A program made the position numbers and the translations under genes. DNA of 64,000 nucleotides, taken from assembly GCA_963775295.1 (NCBI GenBank), contig CAVZIK010000006.1, forward strand, positions 2,542,001 to 2,606,000, given 5' to 3'. This document shows positions 33,695 to 42,434 of this stretch, piece after piece; the first letter of the stretch is position 1, and each line of letters starts with the position of its first letter. Source of the stretch: JAMDEO01 sp963775295. GTDB taxonomy: Bacteria > Actinomycetota > Thermoleophilia > RBG-16-64-13. The notes beneath the pieces are model-generated. The model was not told the origin of the DNA and did no database searches. It worked only from the letters and a program-made list of their open reading frames with translations.

Positions 33695-36280
33695 CTACCG
33701 CGTGGCGTGGGTCATGTCTCGCAACAGTCCTGCCCAGTAGGCGAAGTCAATCGACCGCGCTTTCACGTCCTCAACCTCCGGACGCCCCTCCAGCTTCTTC
33801 ACGAACTCACTGGACTGGCGGTGGTCGTTGAGCCATATCGAGAAAGATGCGGGTAAGGGGTTGGACTGGAGTTCGGAGAGGATCTCCGGCTGGTTCTTGA
33901 ATTGCATCCGTAGCTGCGTCAGCGCCCTTTCCTTGCTCACGAACTCCACCTGTTGCACCTCGGGCATGGCCTCGATCTCCTTACCGAGCGCAGTGGCGTA
34001 ACCAGCGGAGTCCTTCAAGAACACCTGGGCATCAGGGGCATAGGCGGAATCTTCGAGACTCTCAAGAACCTTGAGCGGGTCCGAGGGGAAGTCACTATCC
34101 TTGGGTGGAGCCCAGTCGAAGGCAAGAGTACCGGCGATGAGACCCTTGCGGATACGTTCCACCTCGCCTGCCAGTTCCGCCCTGTCCGGCGCAAGGACGT
34201 AAGGGATGGTGGGCTGGCGTTCGATCCCGAGTTCCTTGAGATGCGCTTTGGCCGAAGCGGGGATCTCCATGAGGGTCCCATCGGGATTTACGAAACGACC
34301 GTTGTGCCAGGAGAACTCCCGGCCAAATTCCGTTAGGAACCGACCATCGCCCAGATACGTGTACCACCCTTCCACGGCGCCGTCGACGATTGGTCGCGGG
34401 ATCCCGTCATACTCTGGGGTGCCGGAGCCGCCGTGATCAGACTGAGGGGGAGTAATGTCCGGGGACCTCACGGACCAGGTGAGGTTCCAGAGCACCTGGG
34501 CCGCTTCGGCACGGCTCGCCGCCCGCCACGCATCCCAACTTTTGCTGTAGCCCGCAAGCCCCACGAGAAGGCCACCCCACTGGGCTCTTGCCACATCGTG
34601 GGCATGCGACGGATCAAACGGGCCGAGCACCCCGGGGAAGTCCTTCAAAGCTATCTGTGGAAGCAACCCCGGCCGCAGCTTATCTGCCGCGCGAACGGTC
34701 AAGGTGATCATCTGAGCGCGCGTCAGCGTGCCGAAGGGAAGAAGCGCTCCACTCGCGGTTCCCTGAAAGATGCCAAGCCGGGCCAGGGTGGAGACATAGT
34801 CTCCATTGGAGAGAACGGGAAGCGCCTTCACAAGCATCTTTGCGAACTGCCCTCGGGTAAGCGAAGCATCAGGACTGTATACATGCGAGCCATCCGCACG
34901 CGGGTAGCCTTCCACCGCTCCTAGGTCCTTCAGTCCGTTGATGGCCGTCCAGTACGGATGGGTGCCGGCCACATCGGCAAAGAAGCCGGCATCAGCGGCC
35001 TCGTTCCTCGTAAACACCACCACCTGACTCTTCACCTGGGATAGATCGCTGAAGGCAAAGTTCGCAGCAATAACCTCGCCGTCCGTGGCCCAGGTGCGGG
35101 CCTGCGACTGGGTCGCGGAAAGCCGGGTCACGGTGCCCTTGCCGACGTCGAAGGCGAAAAGCTGGTGGTTGGAGTTGTGGGTGTACTGGAAGTGGTCGAT
35201 GTCGCCTTTCCAGAGGAGCACGTCACCCTTGAGGGTGAGAGTCCCCACCGTGTAGGCGGGAGATGCTATCCGGGTAAGCTGGCCGGAAGACCGGTCGAAG
35301 TAGACGACGAATGGCCCGCCATCCCACTCCACCCAGGCGAAATGATCGCCGTCGATGGCAACCGACTGGATCTCGCGGGGGCGGGAGATAACTACCGAAT
35401 CCTTTCCAGTGGCAAGATCGTAGGCCCGAAGTTCGTACACTCCCGCCGACTGAGATAGGTGATAGAGGGTGTTGCTGGAAAGGAGCTTTGCGCTGGTCTG
35501 GGCAAGCCCGGGAAGCTGGGTCTTCTGCTTGGTATTGATGGAGTACGCCCAGAGGGTGTGCGGGGCCTCGCGAGTCGAGGCGTAGGCCCAGATAACCCAG
35601 GCGTCATCGGCAAAGAGGATCGAAAAGTACTCGTCCCTAGATGTGATCTCGGTGACATCGCTCGTCGTGCCCGAGGCGATGTCATACAGCTTCACGTTGC
35701 GCGGCATGAGTTCGCCATCCGCGGTCCAGCGCATCTCATCCCAGATGACCGAGTTGCCCGTAAGGAGCGAGTAGTGCGGGTCCCATCCGTCGGTGCTCAG
35801 TTTCTTGGTGGATTCACTTGAGAGGCTGCGGAGAATGAGGTCGGAGGGAGCATTGTCGGGTATCGAATGATACAGCCCGTAGAGCAAATGATCGCCGTGG
35901 AGTTGGCAGAACTGCACCTGGGTGGGAGTGGTGAGTAGCGTTGTCAGTTGGCCCGAGGCGGAGTCATAGAGCTTGATGTGGGAGGTAACCTCGACAGTGT
36001 TAGGGCCGGCCACGGAGAACTCACCCCAGACCACTTTGCCGGCGTCGGCTACCACGCTTGTGACCGCATCGGCAGGTTCCGCCCGCAGGACCGTCCAGCT
36101 ACCGACGCCCGCGAAACTCGGTGAAACCGCCGCGAACGCGGCTGCTGGGAGGAGCACGAGCACAACGGTGGCCGCGATAATCAGGGCAACAGCGACTGCC
36201 GCGGGCAGGCCGACGAATAACGTGTGATAGCGACGGCCAGGTACTAGCAGGAAGGTCCGAGACGATAGTCGCGATTTCAT
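33695..36280 (-). CDS. Exported propeller-SLH-FtsX extracellular domain fusion protein
   Basis: 861 residues from ATG 36280 behind GGAAGGATC. A signal segment ending in AAAFA near residue 50 is followed by a beta-propeller (about 55-425; LYDSASGQLTTL, LYDIASGTTSDV, AYDLATGKDSVV, VYFDRSSGQLTRI). Three SLH-like repeats follow (about 430-600; FFADVAGTHPYWTAINGL, LTRGQFAKML, LTRAQMITLTVRA, SRAEAAQVLWNL). The C-terminal 110 residues match the extracellular domain of FtsX: VFLKDSAGYATALGKEIE, VEFVSKERALTQLR, NPLPASFSIWLND, PEVEDVK. No FtsX membrane helices are present. SLH modules usually bind wall polymers; the FtsX domain binds peptidoglycan hydrolase partners in cell division. First gene of its operon, downstream of the shared promoter-like box. 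Confidence 0.8.
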   Translation of the reverse strand: MKSRLSSRTFLLVPGRRYHTLFVGLPAAVAVALIIAATVVLVLLPAAAFAAVSPSFAGVGSWTVLRAEPADAVTSVVADAGKVVWGEFSVAGPNTVEVTSHIKLYDSASGQLTTLLTTPTQVQFCQLHGDHLLYGLYHSIPDNAPSDLILRSLSSESTKKLSTDGWDPHYSLLTGNSVIWDEMRWTADGELMPRNVKLYDIASGTTSDVTEITSRDEYFSILFADDAWVIWAYASTREAPHTLWAYSINTKQKTQLPGLAQTSAKLLSSNTLYHLSQSAGVYELRAYDLATGKDSVVISRPREIQSVAIDGDHFAWVEWDGGPFVVYFDRSSGQLTRIASPAYTVGTLTLKGDVLLWKGDIDHFQYTHNSNHQLFAFDVGKGTVTRLSATQSQARTWATDGEVIAANFAFSDLSQVKSQVVVFTRNEAADAGFFADVAGTHPYWTAINGLKDLGAVEGYPRADGSHVYSPDASLTRGQFAKMLVKALPVLSNGDYVSTLARLGIFQGTASGALLPFGTLTRAQMITLTVRAADKLRPGLLPQIALKDFPGVLGPFDPSHAHDVARAQWGGLLVGLAGYSKSWDAWRAASRAEAAQVLWNLTWSVRSPDITPPQSDHGGSGTPEYDGIPRPIVDGAVEGWYTYLGDGRFLTEFGREFSWHNGRFVNPDGTLMEIPASAKAHLKELGIERQPTIPYVLAPDRAELAGEVERIRKGLIAGTLAFDWAPPKDSDFPSDPLKVLESLEDSAYAPDAQVFLKDSAGYATALGKEIEAMPEVQQVEFVSKERALTQLRMQFKNQPEILSELQSNPLPASFSIWLNDHRQSSEFVKKLEGRPEVEDVKARSIDFAYWAGLLRDMTHATR

Positions 36281-36385
36281 GTTGATCCTTCCACTTGTGG
36301 GCAGATCTGGTTCCACCTGGCCTCCCCCATCTCTTGACAAGTGCATCGGGCCATGACCACGCTTCATCCTACGCTCTCACTTCTA

Positions 36386-36417
36386 CATATGTCCGGCCGG
36401 GCCGAAACCATTACTTT
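36386..36417 (-). promoter_or_regulatory. Shared promoter-like box upstream of the propeller-SLH-FtsX operon
   Basis: Minus strand: GTAATGGTTT (36414-36405), 8 nt, then CCGGACAT (36396-36389), followed by ATGTAGAAGTGA. The same two blocks at the same spacing occur at 46732-46706. The layout suits an ECF-type -35/-10 pair or a two-half operator. It lies about 105 bp before the start codon. Confidence 0.5.
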
Positions 36418-36548
36418 GGCGCCCAGGGCCAGCCTCCGTCCTAACCCTCACGCGAGCACATGTCCGCGAAAGCGAGAGTGCCCATCAGAAGCACTGCCTA
36501 GGTATACTAGCCGCGAGATAGAGACGCCCAGGAATCGGAGCCCGTCTC

Positions 36549-37154
36549 GTGGATCACCCCATGCTAACCGTGTTCGCAGGCCTCTTGATAGTAGTCGGGC
36601 TATTACAGTTCTTTTTAGCTCCGACACGTTTCTGGGCGCTGCTGGGAACGAGTGGATTCACTCTCGGCTGGCTCGTCCGGCCTATTGCCTTGATGGGCCT
36701 GCCTTTTTGGTTCTGTTTGGTGCTGGGGGTGGTGCTGGGGATAGTCTTTGCTCTCTATGCCCAGAAGCCGGAATGGTCGCCCAACTGGGTTGGCGGTTTT
36801 GTAGCATGCGCGGCATTTGCATTTGTGTTCGCCGTGACAACCGGCTTGTCCGACCAGGTCTCCCAGTTCAAAGTTTGGCCCCAACTTCTTGTTGGAGGCG
36901 GCATTGGATTGGCCATCACCTCCTTCCGCCCGGGTGCCACGAGGCGCTATCTGCCGTTCGTTGCGGGGGCTGCTTCGGTGGCGCTTGCCCTAGACAGCCT
37001 TGTGTTCCTGCACGGACTGCGCTGGTTGTGGGCGGCCCTAATGGTAATTCTGGCCCTGACCGGGATCCTCATTCAGTGGCTGACTCACCGCACGGAGAAG
37101 CCGAGAGCGGCCACCCTTTCATCCGCGGGCGGGAAGCACCTGCACGTCTCGTAG
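36549..37154 (+). CDS. Multipass membrane protein, unknown function
   Basis: 201 residues, GTG start with GGAG eight bases upstream (an ATG four codons on is possible). About six hydrophobic helices: MLTVFAGLLIVVGLLQFFLA, PFWFCLVLGVVLGIVFAL, GFVACAAFAFVFAV, a glycine-rich LLVGGGIGLAI, AGAASVALALDSLVFL and LMVILALTGILIQWL. Tail is basic and short. Glycine-rich helix pairs are like DUF4203/TMEM198-type proteins, but I am not certain. Divergent from the propeller-SLH-FtsX operon. Confidence 0.62.
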   Translation: MDHPMLTVFAGLLIVVGLLQFFLAPTRFWALLGTSGFTLGWLVRPIALMGLPFWFCLVLGVVLGIVFALYAQKPEWSPNWVGGFVACAAFAFVFAVTTGLSDQVSQFKVWPQLLVGGGIGLAITSFRPGATRRYLPFVAGAASVALALDSLVFLHGLRWLWAALMVILALTGILIQWLTHRTEKPRAATLSSAGGKHLHVS

Positions 37155-37166
37155 GCGGCGGCTAGG

Positions 37167-37469
37167 TCATCGAACCACCGTGGACACGTCGCCCACGAGC
37201 ATGCCGACCAACCCGGTTGGAACCGCCGGCTCGGATCGCAGACTCATCTGCCTGGGTCCATGCGATCCAGCCAGGAACACTTGAACAGAATCGTATTCAG
37301 TGACGCGACCCTGCGAGTCTGGAGCGTCATTGTCGCGCGCTGACGCAATGCTGAGGCCATATGGGCCAGCCGCAAGACTGAACGGTGCGATATGGTCGAC
37401 AACTCTGGGAGTCGGGGCTTTGTTCCAACACTTGAACAGCCCCCTCTGGCCTTCCTTGACAGAACGCAA
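37167..37469 (-). pseudogene. Possible remnant of an exoprotein gene
   Basis: A 100-codon open frame with protein-like composition only in its last 75 codons: HIAPFSLAAGPYGLSIAS, TEYDSVQVFLAGSHGPRQ, PTGLVGMLVGDVSTVV. The strand-loop pattern is like propeller blades, but no signal peptide, no good start and no full domain are seen. It lies in a 417-bp stretch between the membrane protein and the kinase gene that otherwise holds nothing I can name. It may belong with the decayed propeller at 39780-40120. Confidence 0.25.
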
Positions 37470-37571
37470 CGTGGGTTTCCCCAGTAATCAACACTATTGC
37501 CTGACAATGTGGGTCGGCATCATAATCACGCCGTCACCGGTCCGCTCACCCCTACCCCAGAAATGGGGCCG

Positions 37572-39533
37572 CTACTGGGTGGACGGCGGGCAGTCGAGCA
37601 CTTTGCGTAAGCTGCGGGCCAGGCCATCAGGCGTGAAGGGCTTCTCGAGGTAATTCACCCCTTCGTCCAGCCGACCCGCATGAACGATGGCGTCCCGGGT
37701 GTATCCCGACATGTAGAGCACCGGCATGGAAGGGCGCAGTAGCCGAGCGGCCTGTGCGAGTTCGTTACCTTGCATGGTCCCGGGCAGGACCACGTCGGTT
37801 AGCAGCATGTCGAATAGATAGTCAGGGTTTTCCAGCAGAGGCAGTGCCTCGTCACCGCTTGCCGCGGTCACCACTTGGTACCCCAGGCGTTCAAGAATCC
37901 GCGCGGCAAGATTCCGAACTGCCTTTTCGTCCTCCACGAGCAGGATGGTCTCATCTCCAGTCACCGAGCCCGGCGCTCGCACCGTACTCGACTGCCTTTT
38001 CTTCGGCTCACCGACTCGAGGTAGGTAGACTTTGACTGCCGTGCCTTTCCCGGGTTCGCTATAGAGAAAGACGCTACCGCCACTCTGGCTCACGATGCCA
38101 TGGACAGTGGACAGTCCAAGCCCGGTTCCTCTCCCTTGTTCCTTGGTAGTGAAGAAAGGCTCAAACGCGCACGCCCTGGTCTCTTCATCCATGCCCACAC
38201 CATTGTCAGAGACGGCCAACATGACGTGCGGGCCCGGGGTAGTCCCCGCGTGCCCCAGGCAGTACTCGGGGTCCAGCTCGACATTGGCCGTTTCTACTGT
38301 GAGCTTTCCCCCGGCAGGCATGGCGTCACGAGCATTGACCGCGAGGTTCATGAGCACCTGCTCGAACTGAGATGTATCCACTTCCACCAAGCCCAAGTCC
38401 GGGCGAAGCAGGGTGACAAGCTCAATGTGCTCGCCCAGGGTCCGACCCAGCAATCGCTCAGCGCCGGCCACGATCTCGTTCAAGGACCTGACCTCAGGTC
38501 GCAGGGCCTGGCGACGCGAGAAGGCGAGGATTTGCCGGGTCAAGTCGCTGGCCCGATCAGCAGCATGCTTGATTTCTTGCACGTCGCCGCGTAGCGACTC
38601 ACCTGCGCCTTCGGGTGATCTGAGGATGAGATCGCTGTAGCCGATGATAGCCGTGAGCAGATTGTTGAAGTCGTGAGCGATCCCGCCCGCGAGCTGACCG
38701 ATGGCTTCCATCTTTTGTGATTGACGAAGCTGCTCTTCGCTCAGGCGTAGGGCCTCTTCGGCCGCTTTCCGCTCAGTGATGTCGCGGGCAAAGACGAAGT
38801 CATACTCCCTCCCACCCTCCTCCACATAGTTGGCTGAGATCTCAACCGGGTAGAGCTCGCCGGTCTTGGTCCGATGGACAGCCTCGAGCGTGAGCGAGCC
38901 AGCGTCCTTGAGCCTCTGCCAGATAGCCGGCCAAGAGTGAGGACCGAGAGCGGGGTCAAGGTCAGAAATGCTCAGGCAGAGCATCTCTTCCCGGGAGTAG
39001 CCGTCACGCCGGCAGCTCGCCTCGTTTGCGAATAGAATCCGGCCATCGCGGCCAATCCAGTGAATCAGATCGGCCGCCCGATCTACAGAGAGTTCCGACA
39101 GCCTCAGCTTTTCCTCTGCGCGCTTGCGTTCGCTGATGTCGCGAGCGAAAGCGATGTCATATTCGCATCCAAGGTGAGCAACGTAGTTCGCGGCCACCTC
39201 CACCGGGAAAAGCTCGCCACTCTTCGCTCTGTGGACGGTCTCGATGGTGGAGACGCCCCCTTGCTTTATCTCTTGCCAGCGTAGCTGCCAGGAGTCCCCG
39301 GAGAGACGGGGAGAGATCTCACCAATGCCAAGACCGATCAACTCGTACTGGGAATAACCATACCGTCGGCAGGCGGATTCGTTCGCGTAGACGATGCAAC
39401 CATCTGCACCCACCCAGAAGATGTAGTCGGCGGCCCGGTCAACGGTGAGCTGAGTCAATTGAAGGGCACCCTCGTCAGGACGTTCTTCCGCAACTCCCTG
39501 GGCATGCGTGCACTTCTTGTCTTTGGGGCTCAT
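37572..39533 (-). CDS. Hybrid histidine kinase, PAS-PAS-HisKA-HATPase-REC
   Basis: 653 residues, no membrane helix, so cytoplasmic. Two closely related PAS domains (about 25-145 and 146-265; both with ANE-ACRR-GYS and RAKSGELFPVE / RTKTGELYPVE). Then HisKA with GGIAHDFNNLLTAIIG, HATPase_c with NLAVNARDAM, SDNGVGMDEE and GTGLGLSTVHG, and a C-terminal receiver (about 530-650) with LLVEDE, LLTDVVLPG and EKPF. The receiver on the same chain suggests a phosphorelay. Its closest relative here is the kinase at 42431-45445. The output partner is not obvious; the REC-HD-GYP protein is the nearest candidate. Confidence 0.92.
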   Translation of the reverse strand: MSPKDKKCTHAQGVAEERPDEGALQLTQLTVDRAADYIFWVGADGCIVYANESACRRYGYSQYELIGLGIGEISPRLSGDSWQLRWQEIKQGGVSTIETVHRAKSGELFPVEVAANYVAHLGCEYDIAFARDISERKRAEEKLRLSELSVDRAADLIHWIGRDGRILFANEASCRRDGYSREEMLCLSISDLDPALGPHSWPAIWQRLKDAGSLTLEAVHRTKTGELYPVEISANYVEEGGREYDFVFARDITERKAAEEALRLSEEQLRQSQKMEAIGQLAGGIAHDFNNLLTAIIGYSDLILRSPEGAGESLRGDVQEIKHAADRASDLTRQILAFSRRQALRPEVRSLNEIVAGAERLLGRTLGEHIELVTLLRPDLGLVEVDTSQFEQVLMNLAVNARDAMPAGGKLTVETANVELDPEYCLGHAGTTPGPHVMLAVSDNGVGMDEETRACAFEPFFTTKEQGRGTGLGLSTVHGIVSQSGGSVFLYSEPGKGTAVKVYLPRVGEPKKRQSSTVRAPGSVTGDETILLVEDEKAVRNLAARILERLGYQVVTAASGDEALPLLENPDYLFDMLLTDVVLPGTMQGNELAQAARLLRPSMPVLYMSGYTRDAIVHAGRLDEGVNYLEKPFTPDGLARSLRKVLDCPPSTQ

Positions 39534-39779
39534 TCAGTCTCCGTATGGCCCCCAACGGGCTGACCGCGTTGGGTGTGTCGGCTGCGCGTAGGTGCCTAAC
39601 CTATATCGGCCAGGTGGGCAAAGGCGTGAGCGGAACGTGACTCCGACCACGACGAATGGGGCCCTGCATCATAACCTCTTGTCGGCGAAGAATCCGGTAA
39701 CGATCTGGCCGTTGCCGTACGTATGATGAAGTGAAGGCGTAGGGTGAACGGGGGCCTAGGCCGCGTCTTGGCGCAGCCT

Positions 39780-40120
39780 TACGACTCGAATGGCAGTCCA
39801 CCTCAGCGGTGGCACTGAAGTAGTCCGGGTCACCACCAGGAGCCACGACCACAAGGACGGCGAGATCCCCGGCAACTTGGAGCGTCCTAGCGTACTCGCC
39901 GGAGGCAAGTGCCCCCGCCACTTTGACCGGCTTCATGTCCGGAAGATGAAAGCCACAAGGGTTCCAGAGGTGTCGGCCCAAACAAGCCAATCCTGCGAAA
40001 GCGCTATGTCCCCACTCGGGCCGCTCCGTCGGTCAGCCGGCGGGCCTGCCCCGTCGCGAGATCCGCCAAATAGAGGCCGTTTGGCCGAGGACTACCATCG
40101 ACCGCTACCCAGGCCACCCT
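39780..40120 (-). pseudogene. Decayed beta-propeller gene fragment
   Basis: Lies in the 683-bp gap between the kinase and the hemerythrin gene. Read leftward, one frame gives VAWVAVDGSPRPNGLYLAD and LATGQARRLTDGAAR, a propeller blade; a shift then gives DIALSQDWLVWADTSGTL and VAFIF; a further shift gives MKPVKVAGALASGEYARTL, LQVAGDLAVLVVVAPGGD. At least two frameshifts and no start. Blade pattern and wording match the propeller exoproteins at 32429-36280 and 47914-49758. A copy of the GTAATGGTTTAGGG half of the shared box adjoins its 5' end (40130-40117). Confidence 0.6.
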
Positions 40121-40216
40121 AAACCATTACCTTCGCGATTGCAGAGCCCTAAGCCATCGAGCAGCCTTCGCCGATAGTCTTAGTAAGGACGCGAAACAGC
40201 CGAAAGGATTTACCCG

Positions 40217-40756
40217 ATGCTACCAACCGGACAACTCATGGTCGAGCATCGTCTGATAGAGCGAGTCATCGACGACCTCAGACTGCGCTTGCAGGACGTT
40301 TACTCCCGAAAGACCCTCGACCCTCGCTACGTGGACCAAGTGGTGGACTTCCTCCAGACCTACGCCGATCTCTGCCATCACGGCAAGGAAGAGAACATCC
40401 TCTTTAAAGCCCTCATGGTAAAGGGGCCCAACCAGGCCTTGCTCAAGACCATGGATGAGCTCGATGCCATGCACAAGTTCATGCGAACTTCCACGAAACA
40501 GGTGGCAGCGGCAAACCAAGCCTATCTTGCCGGCGTCAAGGGTTCAGAAGAACAGATTCGGGAGCTACTCACCCATGTCGCAGGTCACTACATGAGTCAC
40601 ATCCAGCGTGAGGACCGCGAGTTCTACGCGCCGGCCATGGACTACTTCAGCTCGGACGAAAAGACAGCCATGATAGTGGAGATGCTCAACTACGATCGCG
40701 GGCTCATCCACGAGAAGTACAGGCGGATGGCCGACGCTCTCGAAGACGACCGGTAG
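40217..40756 (+). CDS. Hemerythrin-like (HHE cation-binding) protein
   Basis: 179 residues of four-helix-bundle type. Candidate iron ligands lie in order: MVEHRLIERV, LCHHGKEENILF (H-x3-E pattern), a His in AMHKFM, and HVAGHYMSHIQREDREFY. Such proteins bind a di-iron centre and O2 or NO and take part in oxygen or redox sensing. The ribosome-binding site is AAAGGA. The next gene starts 7 bp after its stop. Confidence 0.88.
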   Translation: MLPTGQLMVEHRLIERVIDDLRLRLQDVYSRKTLDPRYVDQVVDFLQTYADLCHHGKEENILFKALMVKGPNQALLKTMDELDAMHKFMRTSTKQVAAANQAYLAGVKGSEEQIRELLTHVAGHYMSHIQREDREFYAPAMDYFSSDEKTAMIVEMLNYDRGLIHEKYRRMADALEDDR

Positions 40757-40763
40757 AACCGAG

Positions 40764-41084
40764 ATGGAATCAGAAATCTCGCCTCCGCGCTCGCTTGTCG
40801 CCTACGATGTTGCTCGGAGACTTATCTACCATTCGGTCACAAGCCATCCGAAACTGTCTCCTGTCGCCACGGCTCAGACGAGACTTGATGAAATGCTGGA
40901 GGCCGGATTGATCCCCGCCAGTGAGCACCGGCAACTGAGCGAACTACTGTTGACAGTCGAAGGGTGCGACTTTGAACAGTGCTCCCAGGTGGACGACCTG
41001 GTGAGAGAGGTCACCTTGGATCTCACCAACCTGCTTGAGCAGTTCCCGGAGCACGTCTTGGTTCGGTTGCGGGATCTAGTCTAG
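40764..41084 (+). CDS. Small helical protein coupled to hemerythrin
   Basis: 106 residues, soluble, acidic and helical (VATAQTRLDEMLEAGLIP, LTVEGCDFEQCSQVDDLV). Two close Cys residues (C-x5-C). I know no family. It begins 7 bp after the hemerythrin gene and is probably co-transcribed with it; a partner or regulator of the hemerythrin is possible but not shown. Confidence 0.55.
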   Translation: MESEISPPRSLVAYDVARRLIYHSVTSHPKLSPVATAQTRLDEMLEAGLIPASEHRQLSELLLTVEGCDFEQCSQVDDLVREVTLDLTNLLEQFPEHVLVRLRDLV

Positions 41085-41290
41085 CGCTCGCCCCGCCGAC
41101 GCACGACGGCAAGGACCTTGTGTACCGATTGTCGAGAAAGCTTCGAGTTGGCCGGCGATCTTTCGGATCGACTAGCGGTCGTTACCGTGCTTCATCTTGA
41201 TGAACTCCACGTTGACCATCTCCAACACATGCCTTCCCCCTGTCCGTCTCTTCCCAAGGGAAACGACGGTGAAGGATTTGTATTGAAGGC

Positions 41291-41348
41291 GATCAACTTT
41301 TGGATGATCGAACGGCCTCCAAGCGGTCAACTCTTGGGTTATCGAACG
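41291..41348. repeat. Imperfect 24-bp direct repeat downstream of the HD-GYP gene
   Basis: GATCAACTTTTGGATGATCG (41291) and GGTCAACTCTTGGGTTATCG (41325) start two 24-bp units that agree at 20 of 24 bases, 34 bp apart. They lie in the non-coding 270 bp between the small helical protein and the 3' end of the REC-HD-GYP gene. No function is evident. Confidence 0.45.
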
Positions 41349-41354
41349 CCGATA

Positions 41355-42434
41355 TCACACCCAGTCTAGCGCCGCGCCCGGACTGCGCACTATCCGCTTC
41401 AGAGCGGCCACCACCTGAGGATCGAACTGCGTCCCTCCGCTCAACTCAATCTCAGCCAGCGTGTCTTCGAGAGACCAGGCTTCCTTGTATGGCCGAGCGT
41501 GAGTGAGCGCGTCAAAAGCATCGGCCACCGAGACGATCCTCGCGGCCAGGGGAATCTCGCTTCCGCTGAGCCCCTTGGGGTAGCCGCGACCATCCCAGTG
41601 TTCGTGGTGGGCGGCTGAGATGAGCTCGGCCATCTTCATGAGATCGGATTTTCCTCCGCTCAGCAGCTCCGCTCCCAGAAGAGCGTGATGGCTCATGATT
41701 TCCCGCTCCTCCGCCGAGTACCCACCCTTCTTGAGCAGGATATCGTCGTGAATGCCTACCTTGCCCACGTCGTGCAGGGGGGCCGCTTGGATGATGAGTT
41801 CTGTCACTTCTGGGCTCAGATGCATCTCCCCGGCAAGCAGGCCGCTAAGCCGAGCCACCCTGTGGGTGTGCTTTCCGGTCACGTCGTCCCGGAGCTCGGA
41901 CACCCGAGCCAGTCGTTCGATGGTTTCCAGGTGGGCTCGCCCCAGCTCATCCGTGCGCTCACGCACGAGACCCTCAAGCACCTGGCGGTTTTCCTTGAGC
42001 CTACGTTCAAGAAAGCGCGTATCGAGAAGTGAATACACATGCAGCAAGAACTCCTCCGGTTCCACCGGTTTGACCAGGAAGTCCTTCGCACCGGCCTCCA
42101 CTGCCCTCTTGCGAGCCTCGAAACTATCGAGGGCGCTGATGGCAAGAACGGGAAGAAAGGTGTCGGGCGACCGTTTTTTTCGCAATGCCTCGAGCACGCC
42201 GTAACCGTCGAGACCAGGCATGGAGATATCCAGGGTGATGAGATCCGGATCCGCCGTTTCCAGGTAGGCGCAGGCCTCAAGAGGATCTGTGAATACTTGA
42301 GGTGGCTTGTAGCCCGCCGTCTGCAAGGCGCGGCTCAGGAAACGAGCGACGAAAGGCTCGTCATCGACGACCACGATCTCGGCGTCCATGTGCGACAGGC
42401 TGCTCACTGTGCCTCCCTCGGCCGTATCGCTCAT
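41355..42434 (-). CDS. REC-HD-GYP response regulator, cyclic-di-GMP phosphodiesterase
   Basis: 359 residues. Receiver at about 18-140 with VVDDEP, ITLDISMPGLDGYG and KPVEP. A coiled linker joins it to an HD-GYP domain (about 165-345): KHTHRVARLSG, APLHDVGKVGI (the HD pair), MSHHALLGAELLSG, HHEHWDGRGYPKGLSG (the GYP motif) and VADAFDALTHARPYKEAW. All metal and substrate motifs look intact, so it should hydrolyse c-di-GMP when phosphorylated. It is coupled by a 4-bp overlap to the membrane kinase upstream, a natural partner. Confidence 0.93.
   Translation of the reverse strand: MSDTAEGGTVSSLSHMDAEIVVVDDEPFVARFLSRALQTAGYKPPQVFTDPLEACAYLETADPDLITLDISMPGLDGYGVLEALRKKRSPDTFLPVLAISALDSFEARKRAVEAGAKDFLVKPVEPEEFLLHVYSLLDTRFLERRLKENRQVLEGLVRERTDELGRAHLETIERLARVSELRDDVTGKHTHRVARLSGLLAGEMHLSPEVTELIIQAAPLHDVGKVGIHDDILLKKGGYSAEEREIMSHHALLGAELLSGGKSDLMKMAELISAAHHEHWDGRGYPKGLSGSEIPLAARIVSVADAFDALTHARPYKEAWSLEDTLAEIELSGGTQFDPQVVAALKRIVRSPGAALDWV

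Noticed and set aside
36341..37165. Long rightward frame overlapping the multipass membrane protein
   Set aside because: It is in another frame of a gene with clear membrane helices and shows no domain.
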